Shown here: positions 53,067-62,830 of the stretch, piece by piece | How positions within the stretch are numbered: position 1 is the stretch's first letter | Layout of the letters: each line of letters starts with the position of its first letter | Assembly (NCBI GenBank): GCA_020636325.1 | Contig: JACJYC010000010.1 | Location: forward strand, 124,001 to 188,000 | Direction: 5' to 3' | DNA from: Lewinellaceae bacterium | Lineage (GTDB): Bacteria > Bacteroidota > Bacteroidia > Chitinophagales > Saprospiraceae | DNA: 64,000 nt | Translations under genes and position numbers: made by a program | The notes under the pieces: model-generated | Databases searched by the model: none | Told to the model about the DNA's origin: nothing | Seen by the model: the letters and a program-made list of their open reading frames with translations, nothing else

Positions 53067-53201
53067 CCGACACCCGGGTAATGCGCCGGATTCCCCAACA
53101 ACTGCGCAGCCTGTTCAGGAGAAATAATCCAGCTCCTCAAGGGATTTCCGGATTATTTCCCTGTCATTAAAACCTTTGCACTTTTCTTTTGATACAACCA
53201 T
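53067..53201 (-). pseudogene. Truncated second copy of the sigma-factor 5' end
   Basis: From the ATG at 53201 it reads MVVSKEKCKGFNDREIIRKS then LEELDYFS, identical to the intact sigma factor, and stops at TGA because of small deletions. The last 40 bp (ending TCCGACACCCGGGTAATGCG) again match the intact gene around RITRVSE. It lies on the far side of the transposase remnant, so it is a relic of a duplication or rearrangement linked to that element. Confidence 0.85.
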
Positions 53202-53266
53202 GGCAGAAAGCTCAGTTGTCGCCCGGTGGCCGTAGCTTCAGCGGAGGAGGGGTCAGTCTCCGCCCG

Positions 53267-53328
53267 TCAATTCCTCGATTCCTCAATTCCTCAATTCCTC
53301 AATTCCTCAGTTCCTCATCAATTCCTCC
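53267..53328. repeat. TCAATTCC octamer tandem repeat overlapping the DUF2202 stop
   Basis: Six or seven TCAATTCC-type units (variants TCGATTCC, TCAGTTCC) with one interruption. The final units contain the stop codon and last codons of the minus-strand DUF2202 gene. It is the reverse complement of the octamer at 2426-2468. Confidence 0.85.
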
Positions 53329-54070
53329 CGTTACGGTTCTTACAATTTCCGTTGCCCTGGCCCTGGCCCTGATTGGGGCAATTGCCGCAAAGACCGGGGC
53401 CTGTTTCCATGGAGCCTGCCAGGATAGCTTCAAAGGCTGCCGCACTGAGGTAGACCGGCTCATAGGTAGCGCCCATATTTTCCAGGTTGGTCATAAAGGC
53501 GCGCAGGTGATTGCGGGAGCCTCTTGCCAACTCGCCGAAAACCGCCTGGATATCCAGGTTATCCGCTTTTGCCATGGCCTCCTCCAGGTCGGACAGGTCG
53601 AGGTCTTCGATTTTTGCCCCCACCTTCAGGGCCGCAACCGGGCTTGCCAGGCCTTCGTTGATCAGGGTATTGTACAGGGCTGCCAGGGTTTCGTTCCCGA
53701 ATACGCCTTCCGCGTTATTCCCGACGGGGTCCGTCAGGCCGTATTTGTCGATCAGGTTCCCGACAGCGGCCATGTGCCTGCTTTCCGATTGGCTGATGTT
53801 GTTAAACACCTGCAAACCCCATTTATCGTACATCTTGACGTAGACGTCATGCGCCAGTTTTTCCTCTTCGCGCATGAAGATCAGCGCGTCGGTCTCTGCT
53901 TCCGACAAAGCCTCAACCGGGTAATTGGCCGCAATGCAGGCGTACGGGTTGGTATCATTGACAACCGTGTTGTCGGCGCCGTTCACGCCTCCTTCACATT
54001 GGGTAAACACCAGGGCAAATCCCAGCAGGAAAATCCCGCGGCCGATGCGTTTCAACAAGTTCTTTCTCAT
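53318..54070 (-). CDS. DUF2202 ferritin-like lipoprotein
   Basis: 250 residues from the ATG at 54070 (MRKNLLKRIGRGIFLLGFAL), with a lipobox ending FTQC (Cys25). The DUF2202 helices carry EEEKLAHDVY (68-77) and SESRHM (95-100), spaced like the metal-binding Glu/His residues of ferritin-like four-helix proteins. Later come YGLTDPVGNN and GARGSRNHLRAF-like segments (ELARGSRNHLRAFM). The C-terminus is a low-complexity tail of Gly, Asn and Gln with two cysteines, and its last codons are part of an octamer repeat. It is likely anchored in a membrane and may bind iron or copper; the function is unproven. Confidence 0.87.
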   Translation of the reverse strand: MRKNLLKRIGRGIFLLGFALVFTQCEGGVNGADNTVVNDTNPYACIAANYPVEALSEAETDALIFMREEEKLAHDVYVKMYDKWGLQVFNNISQSESRHMAAVGNLIDKYGLTDPVGNNAEGVFGNETLAALYNTLINEGLASPVAALKVGAKIEDLDLSDLEEAMAKADNLDIQAVFGELARGSRNHLRAFMTNLENMGATYEPVYLSAAAFEAILAGSMETGPGLCGNCPNQGQGQGNGNCKNRNGRN

Positions 54071-54373
54071 GGCTTCCGGTTTTATAGTTGAAAAAAGTGG
54101 TTTCAACCTATGCTACGCGGAGGGGCCGGTTTTCTTTCACCTGGCGTGAAAAATTTATTTGCAAGCAATATATCTGGAATCCCGGCGGGATTCCGCATCA
54201 TCAAACCTATTGCGACCTTTTGTTTCTTTTGAGGTTCATAAAAAAACACAATGGTTTCCGCAGTAGTTAATTTTCGTTTGCCGAATTAAACAAATCAAAT
54301 GTTCAGAATATCCGGATACCGCCATATTGAAAAGCACTCAATCCGCAATTTCCCGTCACCATTTGGTTTGGCC
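54071..54373. other. Intergenic region with a 19-bp hairpin
   Basis: About 300 bp between the start of the DUF2202 gene and the end of the GH92 gene. It contains GGAATCCC-GGC-GGGATTCC (54176-54194), a perfect 8-bp stem with a 3-base loop followed by GCATC, similar in layout to the hairpins near 24.1 kb. No gene is seen. Confidence 0.6.
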
Positions 54374-56644
54374 CTATTTGTCGGACATCGAATACGGCGT
54401 CGCGCCCTTGCCCGCAGCCCATTCCTTATTCGGTTTGCTGCCCATTTGCAGGTCGAGCGTGCCGCCTTGCTGCAGTTCGTCATGACCGATCCAGGTACGG
54501 GAAAAGGGCTGGCCGTTCAGTTTGGCGGAGTGGATATAAACCTGCCCCGCTCCGTTATCGCCGGCCCGGATCTCGAATTGTTTGCCGTTTTCGAACGTAA
54601 TGGTCGCCTTCCGGAACAGCGGGCTGCCCATCACGTATTGGGGCGTACCCGGGCATACCGGATAAAAACCCAGTGCGCTGAACACGTACCAGGCTGAGGT
54701 TTGTCCGTTATCCTCATCCCCGCAATAGCCGTCGGGGGTCGGGGCGTAGAGTTTTTTCATCACTTCCCGGACGTGTTGCTGGGTTTTCCAGGGCTGCCCG
54801 GCGTAGTTGTACAGGTAGATCATGTGCTGGATCGGCTGGTTGCCGTGGGCGTACTGCCCCATACCCATGATCTGCATTTCGCGGATCTCGTGGATGACAA
54901 TGCCGTAGTAGGATTCGTCAAAGACCGGCGGCAGGGTGAAAACCGAATCCAGTTTGGCGGCAAACCGCTCCTTCCCGCCCATCAGCCCGATGAGGCCGGC
55001 CACATCCTGGAACACGGACCAGGTATAATGCCAGCTGTTGCCCTCGGTGAAGGCATCGCCCCATTTGAACGGGCTGAACGGGCTTTGAAAGGCGCCGTCC
55101 TCGTTCCTGCCCCGCATGAGGTGGGTGGACGGATCAAAGATATTGCGGAAATTCTGCGCCCGCTTTTTGAACAGGTCGATCTCTGCCTGCGGTTTTTTCA
55201 GCGCCTTGGCCAGTTGCCAGATCGCAAAATCGTCGTAGGCGTATTCCAGCGTACGGGCCGCATTTTCGTTGATGCCCACATCGTAGGGCACGTACCCCAG
55301 CTTGTTGTAGTATTCCGCGCCGTAGCGGCCCACCGAGCTCAGGGGGCCTTTACCGCCTGTATTTTTCAGCACCGCTTCGTACAGGGTCTCAATATCGTAA
55401 CCCCGGATGCCCTTGATGTACGAATCGGCGATCAGGGAAGCCGAATTGGAACCGATCATGCAATCCCGGTGCCCGGGGCTGGCCCACTCGGGCAACCAGC
55501 CGCTTTCCTTGTAGGCATTGGCCAGCCCTTCCATGATATGGCTGTTCAACTCGGGGTACATCAGCGTAAAGAACGGGAACACCGCCCGAAAGGTGTCCCA
55601 GAAACCGTTATCGGTGAACATATACCCGGGCAGTACCTTGCCGTTGTAGGGGCTGTAATGGACCACGGCGCCCGCCTTGTCCATTTCGTAGAATTTCCGG
55701 GGAAAGAGGAGCACCCGGTACAGGCAGGAGTAAAAGGTTTTGATGTTCTCCTCGTCCGGATCCTCTACTTTTATCCGGCTCAATTCCTTCTGCCAGGCGG
55801 CCTGCGCCTTGGCCCGGGTATCGTCGAAAGCGTCCTTGCCGAGCTCCCGTTCCAGGTTGAGCTGAGCCTGTTCAAGGCTGATGAAGGACGAGGCCACCCG
55901 GACGCAGACCTGTTCTCCGGCACTGGTTCTGAACCCGATCACGGCGCCGGCGTGTTCACCCTCTACCGTCAGTTTATCTTTCATCAGCATGGTATCGCTC
56001 CAGGTATAGGCCAGGTCGAAGGGGCGGTCAAATTCCAGCACAAAATAGTTGCGGAAATTGTCCGGCACGCCGCCGCTGTTGTTCCGGCAATAGCCTGTTA
56101 TTCTGCGTTGGCCGGGCTGGATCTCCACCCTGGAACCTTTATGGAAGGCGTCGAGCACGATGAAGGCCGAGTCGGTCGCCGGAAACGTAAAGCGGAACTG
56201 GGCCGCCCTTTCCGTCGGCGTGATCTCGGTGGTCACGTTATAGTCCGCGAGGTACACCCGGTAGTAATCCGGCCGGACCACTTCGGCCTTGTGGGAAAAC
56301 CAGGAAGCGCGGTCCTTTTCCCTGAATTTAAGGCCGCCGGTGACGGGCATCAGGGAAAAGGCGCCGTAGTCGTTGATCCAGGGACTGGGTTGGTGGGTTT
56401 GTTTGAAGCCCCGGATGAAATAGGCGTCGTAGGCGTAGGTCCAGCCGTCGCCGTTTTTGGCGGTTTGCGGGGTCCAGAAATTCATGCCCCAGGGCACGGC
56501 GATGGCCGGATAGGTATTTCCGTTGGACAGTTTGAACTCGGAGTCGGTCCCCATAAGCGGGTTGACCAGGCTCACAAGGTCGGCGGATTGCGCATTCAAA
56601 AAGACGGTTGCGAAGGTAAAAAGCAGGAAAATTGGTTTTTTCAT
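54374..56644 (-). CDS. Alpha-mannosidase-type glycoside hydrolase, family 92
   Basis: 756 residues from the ATG at 56644 (MKKPIFLLFTFATVFLNAQ, signal peptide). The GH92 start VNPLMGTDSEFKLSNGNTYP and AVPWGMNFWTPQT are followed by the two-domain layout. The catalytic region has HEIREM, GNQPIQHMIYLYNYAGQPW and GYCGDEDNGQTSAWYVFSAL, with the family's conserved Glu/Asp. GH92 enzymes are calcium-dependent exo-alpha-mannosidases that act on N-glycans and mannans, usually in the periplasm. It is monocistronic and divergent from the next T9SS cargo gene. Confidence 0.95.
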   Translation of the reverse strand: MKKPIFLLFTFATVFLNAQSADLVSLVNPLMGTDSEFKLSNGNTYPAIAVPWGMNFWTPQTAKNGDGWTYAYDAYFIRGFKQTHQPSPWINDYGAFSLMPVTGGLKFREKDRASWFSHKAEVVRPDYYRVYLADYNVTTEITPTERAAQFRFTFPATDSAFIVLDAFHKGSRVEIQPGQRRITGYCRNNSGGVPDNFRNYFVLEFDRPFDLAYTWSDTMLMKDKLTVEGEHAGAVIGFRTSAGEQVCVRVASSFISLEQAQLNLERELGKDAFDDTRAKAQAAWQKELSRIKVEDPDEENIKTFYSCLYRVLLFPRKFYEMDKAGAVVHYSPYNGKVLPGYMFTDNGFWDTFRAVFPFFTLMYPELNSHIMEGLANAYKESGWLPEWASPGHRDCMIGSNSASLIADSYIKGIRGYDIETLYEAVLKNTGGKGPLSSVGRYGAEYYNKLGYVPYDVGINENAARTLEYAYDDFAIWQLAKALKKPQAEIDLFKKRAQNFRNIFDPSTHLMRGRNEDGAFQSPFSPFKWGDAFTEGNSWHYTWSVFQDVAGLIGLMGGKERFAAKLDSVFTLPPVFDESYYGIVIHEIREMQIMGMGQYAHGNQPIQHMIYLYNYAGQPWKTQQHVREVMKKLYAPTPDGYCGDEDNGQTSAWYVFSALGFYPVCPGTPQYVMGSPLFRKATITFENGKQFEIRAGDNGAGQVYIHSAKLNGQPFSRTWIGHDELQQGGTLDLQMGSKPNKEWAAGKGATPYSMSDK

Positions 56645-56891
56645 TTTGTAAAGCACTTTTAACAGCTACGAATATGAGGAACAGGTCGAAATATAGGCCA
56701 ATTTTCCGGTATGGCGGGCGATGCGTTCTCCGGTCAGGATTTTTCAGGAATGATCCGGAGAATTTTTGGCAGACTAAAAAATGAGGCTTATCTTGCGGAT
56801 AAGGCTCTTGCCGAAGACCGGAATTTCAGCAAATACGCATTCTTGTACCTATGTAGTTCAATCATCATTATTGATTTAAACCCTATAATTC
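56645..56891. other. Divergent promoter region with hairpin
   Basis: About 250 bp between the starts of GH92 and the T9SS cargo gene. An inverted repeat GAGGCTTATC-TTGCG-GATAAGGCTC (56783-56807, one mismatch) could be an operator shared by both genes. No full TTTG/TANNTTTG pair was found on either strand. Confidence 0.5.
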
Positions 56892-59800
56892 ATGAAACCG
56901 ATTTACTGTCTGAAACTGACATTGTTGTTTCTTCTCCCTGCTATTGCCCTGAATGCCCAGGATTGTTCCAACCCTTATGCGTCTTTCGAGTTTGTGCCGG
57001 CCAATACGACCTTTTGCGAAGGCCCCAACGGTGTGAACATTACCGTTGATATTACAGTGGATCAGAATAACGATCCGGCCTGCATCCAATCCATGGAGGT
57101 CACCTGGGAAGAAGGCGTGGTCGAGTCCGTGGCCAATAACTATTTCGGCAACCTCAACCACACCTACATGTTCACCGATTCAGCCGCCTGCGCACTCGGA
57201 TCGGAGTTGGTGGAGCTGGAGGTCAAGCTCCGGATCGTGTATGTCAACGGCACGCCCAACACACGCAGCCAGACCGTTCTGGTCAAGCTCCTGCCCCGGG
57301 CTAAGATCGCCACCACGGGCAGCCACTGCGTCGGCGAACCCGTCCAGTTCGGTTTGACCCAGGATTGCTACATAGACGATATCCTCTGGAATTTCGGCGG
57401 GGCCAACGACACCTCGAGCCTGGAAAATCCCACGTTTATCTACAATACGCCGGGCGTTAAAACGGTCAACGTCTGCGTGTCCAACGAATGCGGGCAGAAA
57501 TGCGAATCCACCCAGATCTTCATCCGCAGCAAGCCGGTTATTTCGGGGATCGCCACCTCGCCCGCCGACCCGTCGGGTTGTCAACCGCTGACCGTAGACT
57601 TTAATCCGAACGTACAGGGCGCCGACAGTTTTGAATGGTCGGTCTCCCCTTCCTGCGGCAACTGTTACACCTACGTCAACGGGACCACCCCGGATTCCCT
57701 GAGCCCGGTCATCACCTTTTTCCGCGACGGCGACTATACCGTATCCCTCATCGCGCACAACGAATGCGGCAATGACACCTCCTCCGTTGTGGTCCACGCC
57801 TACGATATACCCGGGGTAACCATCACCCCGCCGCCCGTGGGCTGCCAGGAACTGACCTTTACGCCGAATGTCACCTATTCAGGGACCATCGACAGTTATA
57901 TGTGGTCCTTCCCGCTTGGAGAACCGGCCACTTCCCAGGACTCCATCCCGGTTGGCGTACACTACGAGGTCGCTCCCGGCCAAAGCGTCTTGCAGGATAC
58001 GGCCGTCCTCACCATCACGGGGCCCTGCGGCATGCAGCAAATCCATAAATTTCCAATCACGGTTTACGGCGACGTGACGGTCGTTTTCGGCGACATCCCG
58101 ACGCTTTGCAACGGCGACGGGACCTTCCAGATCCCGGTAACGCCGTTTCCCGGCGGTACGTTCTCCAGCCAGCCGCTTGGAAATGCCCTCAGCCCGGGCG
58201 GGCTGCTGACGCTGACGGGTTTGACGCCCGGCGACTACCCGGTCGACTATGATTTTGCGCCCGCGGGCGCTCCGCCCGGCTGCACTTCTGCCGGCAGTAC
58301 TGTGATCACGATCAAAGCTTCTCCTGATCTTGTGCTGAACGTCCCGGCGCAAGTCTGCGAAAGTGAGGACCCCGTTGCGCTGTCCGCCAATCAGATGCCG
58401 GTGGTCTGGAGCGGTCCGGGCATCACCGATACCCTCAACGGGGTCTTTGATCCCGGAGCGGCCGGGGCAGGATTTCCGCAGATTACCGGCATGTACACGG
58501 ATTTGAGCACCGGATGCGGTGCGGAGCAGTCGGCCGGCATTGAGGTGGTGGCCACCCCCGCGCTGGCGGCGCCGGATACCGTTTTTTCCTGTGCCGTCAT
58601 GGGAACCGTCGACCTCAACGCGCTGGCATCGCCCGTTTTTTCACCAGGGGGCGGCAATCTTACCTGGTCGGATCCGGGCGGCCTGGTCGATCCGCAAACC
58701 GGGGCATTCAGCAGCAATACGATCGGTTTTTTTCCGGTTTCCGCAACCTATTCGGTGCCGCCGGGATGTGATTCCACCGTCAACTTCATCGTCCGGGTGG
58801 ATACCTTTGTCAATGCCGTGATCCTGAACGCCGAACCGGTGATCTGCCGGAGCGTCGGCTCGGTTCAATTGCAGGGCAGCCCTTCCGGCGGCAAATGGAG
58901 CGGCCCCGGCATCGATGAAATGACCGGGGTGATCAACCTCAGCCTGGTCGCACCCGGCCCCCAGCCCTATACCTATACCATCCGGGCAGGCAGCCCTTGC
59001 GAGAGCGCCGATATGGTCACGATCCAGATAGAGGAAGAAGGGGCAAATGCCGGTCCGGACCTGTACGTTTGCGCAACGGAAGCCACCGTAACCCTTCCAG
59101 GCGGCACGCCCGAAGAAGGCGGGTATTCCGGCCCGTTCGTATCGGAAGGTGTCGTCCAGGTATCCTGGCTTCAACCGGATATGGGCTATACTTACCTGTA
59201 CATCGCGCCCGCACTGCCGCCGGCCTGCAATACCGATTCGATGACGCTCTATATTGTTTCCCCGCCCGATCCCGGGTTTTCACTCGACCGGGACACCGCC
59301 TGCGTAGGCCAGACCGTGACCCTGACGCCCGTTGCGACCGGCGCGGTGAACTTTACAGTCGATTGGGGCGACGGCACAACCGGATCCAACCTGACCCATG
59401 CTTTCGGAGCGCCCGGAACCTCAACCATTCAGCTGACCGTTACCTCGCAAAACCCGTTGATCCCGGGTCAGACGCTTTGCTCGGCATCAAGCAGCGCCCA
59501 GATCCATATCCTGCAGCCGGCGGAAGCCGCCCAGGTCGGGGTCATGCCCGGCGACACCATGGGGTGCGGACCGCTGGAAATCCTTTTTACCAACCAGAGT
59601 CAGGTGGAGAACGGTCGCTATACCTGGGATTTCGGCAACGGGCAGACCTATTCGGGATACCAGCCGGGTACGATCACTTTTGAATCCGGCGTGGAGGATA
59701 CGGTCTACATGGTCAGTCTGATGATCGAAAACGGATGCGATACCCTGTTTGAAACCCGGAAAATCACCGTACATCCCCAACCCAAGGCCGCTTTCGGCAT

Positions 59801-61778
59801 TTCCTACATGGACCCTTGTTCCGGCGCAGAGCTGGAAGCCTCCGTGCTCAGTGTCGGCAACCCGGAACAAAATGTTTTCTTCACCTCCATTGACCCGCAG
59901 GGCGTACCGGGCTATCCGGACCAAAAGACCGTTTTCCGGTTTTATACCGGTTCCGAGCCCGATACGGTCGGCATCTGGCTGGTGAGCAGCAACCAGTGCG
60001 GGGTGGATACGGCCTACCGGGAAGTCATCGTGAATCCGACGGACGTGGTCGCCCTGATCGGCCTGCCGGATACCACCTCGATCTGCCAGGGCGCCGCTAC
60101 CCCGTTCATCAACTATTCCACCACCGGCGCACCTTTTTCCTGGGTCGTTTCCGACGGAAATACCTACCTGGGGGATACCATCCTGATCAGTTTTCCGGAT
60201 CCGGGCGATTATGAGATTGCGTTGTACGCTTTCGGCTGCGGATACGACAGCGCCAAGGTCTCCATACACGTACTCGAACTGCCTACCCTGGAGGTAGACC
60301 ACGATCTGTTCCGCTGCCCGGGAGACCCGGTCGATTTCAGCGTGCTCTCCAATGCGGAAAGCGTCCTGTTGTGGTACGGCGACGGCGATTCCACCAACCA
60401 GAAGATCTCCAGTCATTTGTTCGACCTGCCCGGGATTTACCTCCCGGCTGCGGCCGCGGTTTCGGTCGACGGCTGCACCGCAGCATGGCAAGGCAGCCTG
60501 ACCATACTGATGCCGCCCACCGCCGTTATCGCGGCCGAAGATTCGCTTTGCGCCGGCGAACCGGTGTTGTTCTCCTCTGCCGGCAATCAACCGAATACCA
60601 CCTGCATTTGGGATTTCGGCGACGGCAATACATCGGATGATTGCCAGGAAATGCATGCGTATGAAGACCCCGGCCTGTTCGGGGTCGTGCTGACCGTTAT
60701 TTCACAGGAAGGTTGCCGGGGCGCCGATACCATGCCGGTTTATGTCCGGACCAAACCCGACGCAGCCTTTGCGTATACGATCCTGGAACCCTGTTCGCCG
60801 GCCCGGGTCGCCTTCCTGAGCCAGGCCACCGGGGCCACCGGACTGGAATGGAGTTCCCTGGGGACCATGATCAGCCAGGCCGCCTCATTTGAGCAGATCT
60901 TCCCCAACGGCGGGGACATTCCGGTCCGGCTCATCGCCACCAACGAAGGGATCTGCTCGGATACGGCGGAGCAGATCGTAAAGGTATTCCAGACGCCGGT
61001 GATCGGGCTTGAGCTGGACATCCAGTGCGAAGCCCGGGACGGGACCGACCTGATCGTGGACACGGACCCGGCCAATTTCATCGTGGTCACGGGGCCCGGA
61101 TATCAGCAGAACGGCGACTTTCACGAGGGCTTGATGACCGGAAATTACGGGATCCATGTGCAATCTCCGGACGGGTGCGAGAAGGATACGAGCCTATTCC
61201 TGCTGCCTGTCGACGAATTGCTGTTGCAGGTCGCGCCGGACACCGCATCCGTCCGCCTGGGCGATTCCATCCGGTTGCATGCGACGGTCAATCAAACCGG
61301 GGTGATCTTCCAGTGGACGCCGGACATCTACCTGAACGACGCGGCAATTGCCGATCCGGTATCTACGCCGTTCAAATCCGTTTTGTACGCGCTCAGCGCC
61401 ACCGACGACCGGGGTTGCCAAAAGACGGATACCGTGCGGATCACTGTGCGGATCGACCGGGATTCCGGGTTGTACATCCCCGATGCCTTTACGCCCAACA
61501 ACGACAATGTCAATGACATTTTTTATGTCCGGAACAGCAACCCGGCCGTCATTCGGTACGAGTCGTTCCAGGTTTTTGACAAGTACGATGAGAAGGTCTT
61601 CGACGCCGCGGAGATCTCCGGAAGTTCACCGGCCACGCCGGAAAACCCCGTATTCGGGTGGGATGGGCAGTTCCGGGGCCGAAAGGCCGAAATGGGCGAA
61701 TACCGGTTTGTGATCGGCATCCGGTACATCGACGATATTGTGCGCTATTTCACAGGAACCCTGCATTTGATCCGCTAA
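56892..61778 (+). CDS. Giant T9SS type B cargo with PKD/Ig-like domains
   Basis: 1628 residues. A signal peptide (MKPIYCLKLTLLFLLPAIAL) is followed by about fifteen PKD- or Ig-like domains, many with disulfide-type cysteines. PKD cores are visible as DILWNFGGAND, VDWGDGTTGSNLTHAF, YTWDFGNGQTYSG and CIWDFGDGNTSDD. The end is a gliding-motility-associated sorting domain (IPDAFTPNNDNVNDIFYV, FDKYDEKVFD, GWDGQFRG). It should be exported by the T9SS and anchored with the PorP/SprF partner encoded 11 bp downstream. The role is probably adhesion or glycan contact. It differs from the cargo at 9.1 kb in having PKD rather than cohesin-like modules. Confidence 0.92.
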   Translation: MKPIYCLKLTLLFLLPAIALNAQDCSNPYASFEFVPANTTFCEGPNGVNITVDITVDQNNDPACIQSMEVTWEEGVVESVANNYFGNLNHTYMFTDSAACALGSELVELEVKLRIVYVNGTPNTRSQTVLVKLLPRAKIATTGSHCVGEPVQFGLTQDCYIDDILWNFGGANDTSSLENPTFIYNTPGVKTVNVCVSNECGQKCESTQIFIRSKPVISGIATSPADPSGCQPLTVDFNPNVQGADSFEWSVSPSCGNCYTYVNGTTPDSLSPVITFFRDGDYTVSLIAHNECGNDTSSVVVHAYDIPGVTITPPPVGCQELTFTPNVTYSGTIDSYMWSFPLGEPATSQDSIPVGVHYEVAPGQSVLQDTAVLTITGPCGMQQIHKFPITVYGDVTVVFGDIPTLCNGDGTFQIPVTPFPGGTFSSQPLGNALSPGGLLTLTGLTPGDYPVDYDFAPAGAPPGCTSAGSTVITIKASPDLVLNVPAQVCESEDPVALSANQMPVVWSGPGITDTLNGVFDPGAAGAGFPQITGMYTDLSTGCGAEQSAGIEVVATPALAAPDTVFSCAVMGTVDLNALASPVFSPGGGNLTWSDPGGLVDPQTGAFSSNTIGFFPVSATYSVPPGCDSTVNFIVRVDTFVNAVILNAEPVICRSVGSVQLQGSPSGGKWSGPGIDEMTGVINLSLVAPGPQPYTYTIRAGSPCESADMVTIQIEEEGANAGPDLYVCATEATVTLPGGTPEEGGYSGPFVSEGVVQVSWLQPDMGYTYLYIAPALPPACNTDSMTLYIVSPPDPGFSLDRDTACVGQTVTLTPVATGAVNFTVDWGDGTTGSNLTHAFGAPGTSTIQLTVTSQNPLIPGQTLCSASSSAQIHILQPAEAAQVGVMPGDTMGCGPLEILFTNQSQVENGRYTWDFGNGQTYSGYQPGTITFESGVEDTVYMVSLMIENGCDTLFETRKITVHPQPKAAFGISYMDPCSGAELEASVLSVGNPEQNVFFTSIDPQGVPGYPDQKTVFRFYTGSEPDTVGIWLVSSNQCGVDTAYREVIVNPTDVVALIGLPDTTSICQGAATPFINYSTTGAPFSWVVSDGNTYLGDTILISFPDPGDYEIALYAFGCGYDSAKVSIHVLELPTLEVDHDLFRCPGDPVDFSVLSNAESVLLWYGDGDSTNQKISSHLFDLPGIYLPAAAAVSVDGCTAAWQGSLTILMPPTAVIAAEDSLCAGEPVLFSSAGNQPNTTCIWDFGDGNTSDDCQEMHAYEDPGLFGVVLTVISQEGCRGADTMPVYVRTKPDAAFAYTILEPCSPARVAFLSQATGATGLEWSSLGTMISQAASFEQIFPNGGDIPVRLIATNEGICSDTAEQIVKVFQTPVIGLELDIQCEARDGTDLIVDTDPANFIVVTGPGYQQNGDFHEGLMTGNYGIHVQSPDGCEKDTSLFLLPVDELLLQVAPDTASVRLGDSIRLHATVNQTGVIFQWTPDIYLNDAAIADPVSTPFKSVLYALSATDDRGCQKTDTVRITVRIDRDSGLYIPDAFTPNNDNVNDIFYVRNSNPAVIRYESFQVFDKYDEKVFDAAEISGSSPATPENPVFGWDGQFRGRKAEMGEYRFVIGIRYIDDIVRYFTGTLHLIR

Positions 61779-61789
61779 AACCCAATCCA

Positions 61790-62830
61790 ATGAATCGATT
61801 TATTCCAATTATCCTGTTTATTCAGTGTTCGTTTTCCACCCTGCTCGCCCAGGATCTGCTGTTTGCCCCGACCGGCGCCGGACAGCAGATCCTCAATCCG
61901 GCCATCACCGGCAGCCTGACCAGCCAAAAGGGCTCACTGACCGCTTTCTATCAGGGGCTTTGGGACCGGCCGGGCACAGGTAAGTCCTACCAGGGTGCGG
62001 CCCTCGTGGCGGATATGCGGTTTTGCCTGCCCAACCTGGAAGACGGCAACTACTTCGCATTCGGCCTTGTGCTCCAGCACGACTGGAACCCGCAGGGCGG
62101 TCTGGCCAATTCATGGGCCCGGTTTTCGGGCGCGTTCCACATCAGGCTGACCGAGACCGTTCATGCAAGCGTGGGCGGCTACGCCGGCGCCCTGAACTAC
62201 CGGCTCAATCCCGACGGATTCCGGTTTGATGCCCAATACCAGAACGGCAACTACAACCCTGCCGCTTCCAACGGCGAGACATTTTCGGGCAACGGTTCAA
62301 CCCAGCTCGACCTGGGCAGCGGCCTCTCCTTTTACGACGGCGAAGGCCGTTGGTCGGCCGGTCTGGCCTGGCACCACCTCAACAAGCCGGCCTATACCCT
62401 GTTTGAGGACGAAGCCAACCGGTTGGGCATCGGGTGGGCCCTGCACGCCGCTTACGCTACCCGAAAACTGACCAACGGCAAACCAGCTGCGATCCTGCGC
62501 GGCGTGTACCGCAGGCAATCCTTCACCGGCTTGGACAGCGAACAGTGGCAATCGATGGCGGGCATCTTTTACCGGGGGTCCGTAAAAGGGACGGCGCCTT
62601 CCTTTTTCTACGTCGGGATTTATGTCCGGCTGGGCGGGGCTTCCGGCCGTTCGCCCAACCTCAATTCCCTGGTGCCAGCCATTCAACTGAACGGCGACCG
62701 TTTCGGCTTTTCGATGTCCTATGATGTAAACCTGGTGCGGACGCGATCGCGCCTTCCGGGCGGCATCGAGCTTTCGCTGAATTACAATTTCGGGGAAATG
62801 GGCAGGTGCAATATATGTCCGTTCCTTTGA
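61790..62830 (+). CDS. PorP/SprF family type IX secretion membrane protein
   Basis: 346 residues from the ATG at 61790, chosen for its signal peptide (MNRFIPIILFIQCSFSTLLA). The mature start QDLLFAPTGAGQQILNPAIT and repeated strands fit the family, though it diverges more than the other two copies (GLWDRPGTGKSYQGAAL in place of YRAQW). It ends NYNFGEMGRCNICPFL, an unusual cysteine-containing tail. It begins 11 bp after the stop of the 1628-residue cargo, clearly one operon. It is expected in the outer membrane. Confidence 0.9.
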   Translation: MNRFIPIILFIQCSFSTLLAQDLLFAPTGAGQQILNPAITGSLTSQKGSLTAFYQGLWDRPGTGKSYQGAALVADMRFCLPNLEDGNYFAFGLVLQHDWNPQGGLANSWARFSGAFHIRLTETVHASVGGYAGALNYRLNPDGFRFDAQYQNGNYNPAASNGETFSGNGSTQLDLGSGLSFYDGEGRWSAGLAWHHLNKPAYTLFEDEANRLGIGWALHAAYATRKLTNGKPAAILRGVYRRQSFTGLDSEQWQSMAGIFYRGSVKGTAPSFFYVGIYVRLGGASGRSPNLNSLVPAIQLNGDRFGFSMSYDVNLVRTRSRLPGGIELSLNYNFGEMGRCNICPFL

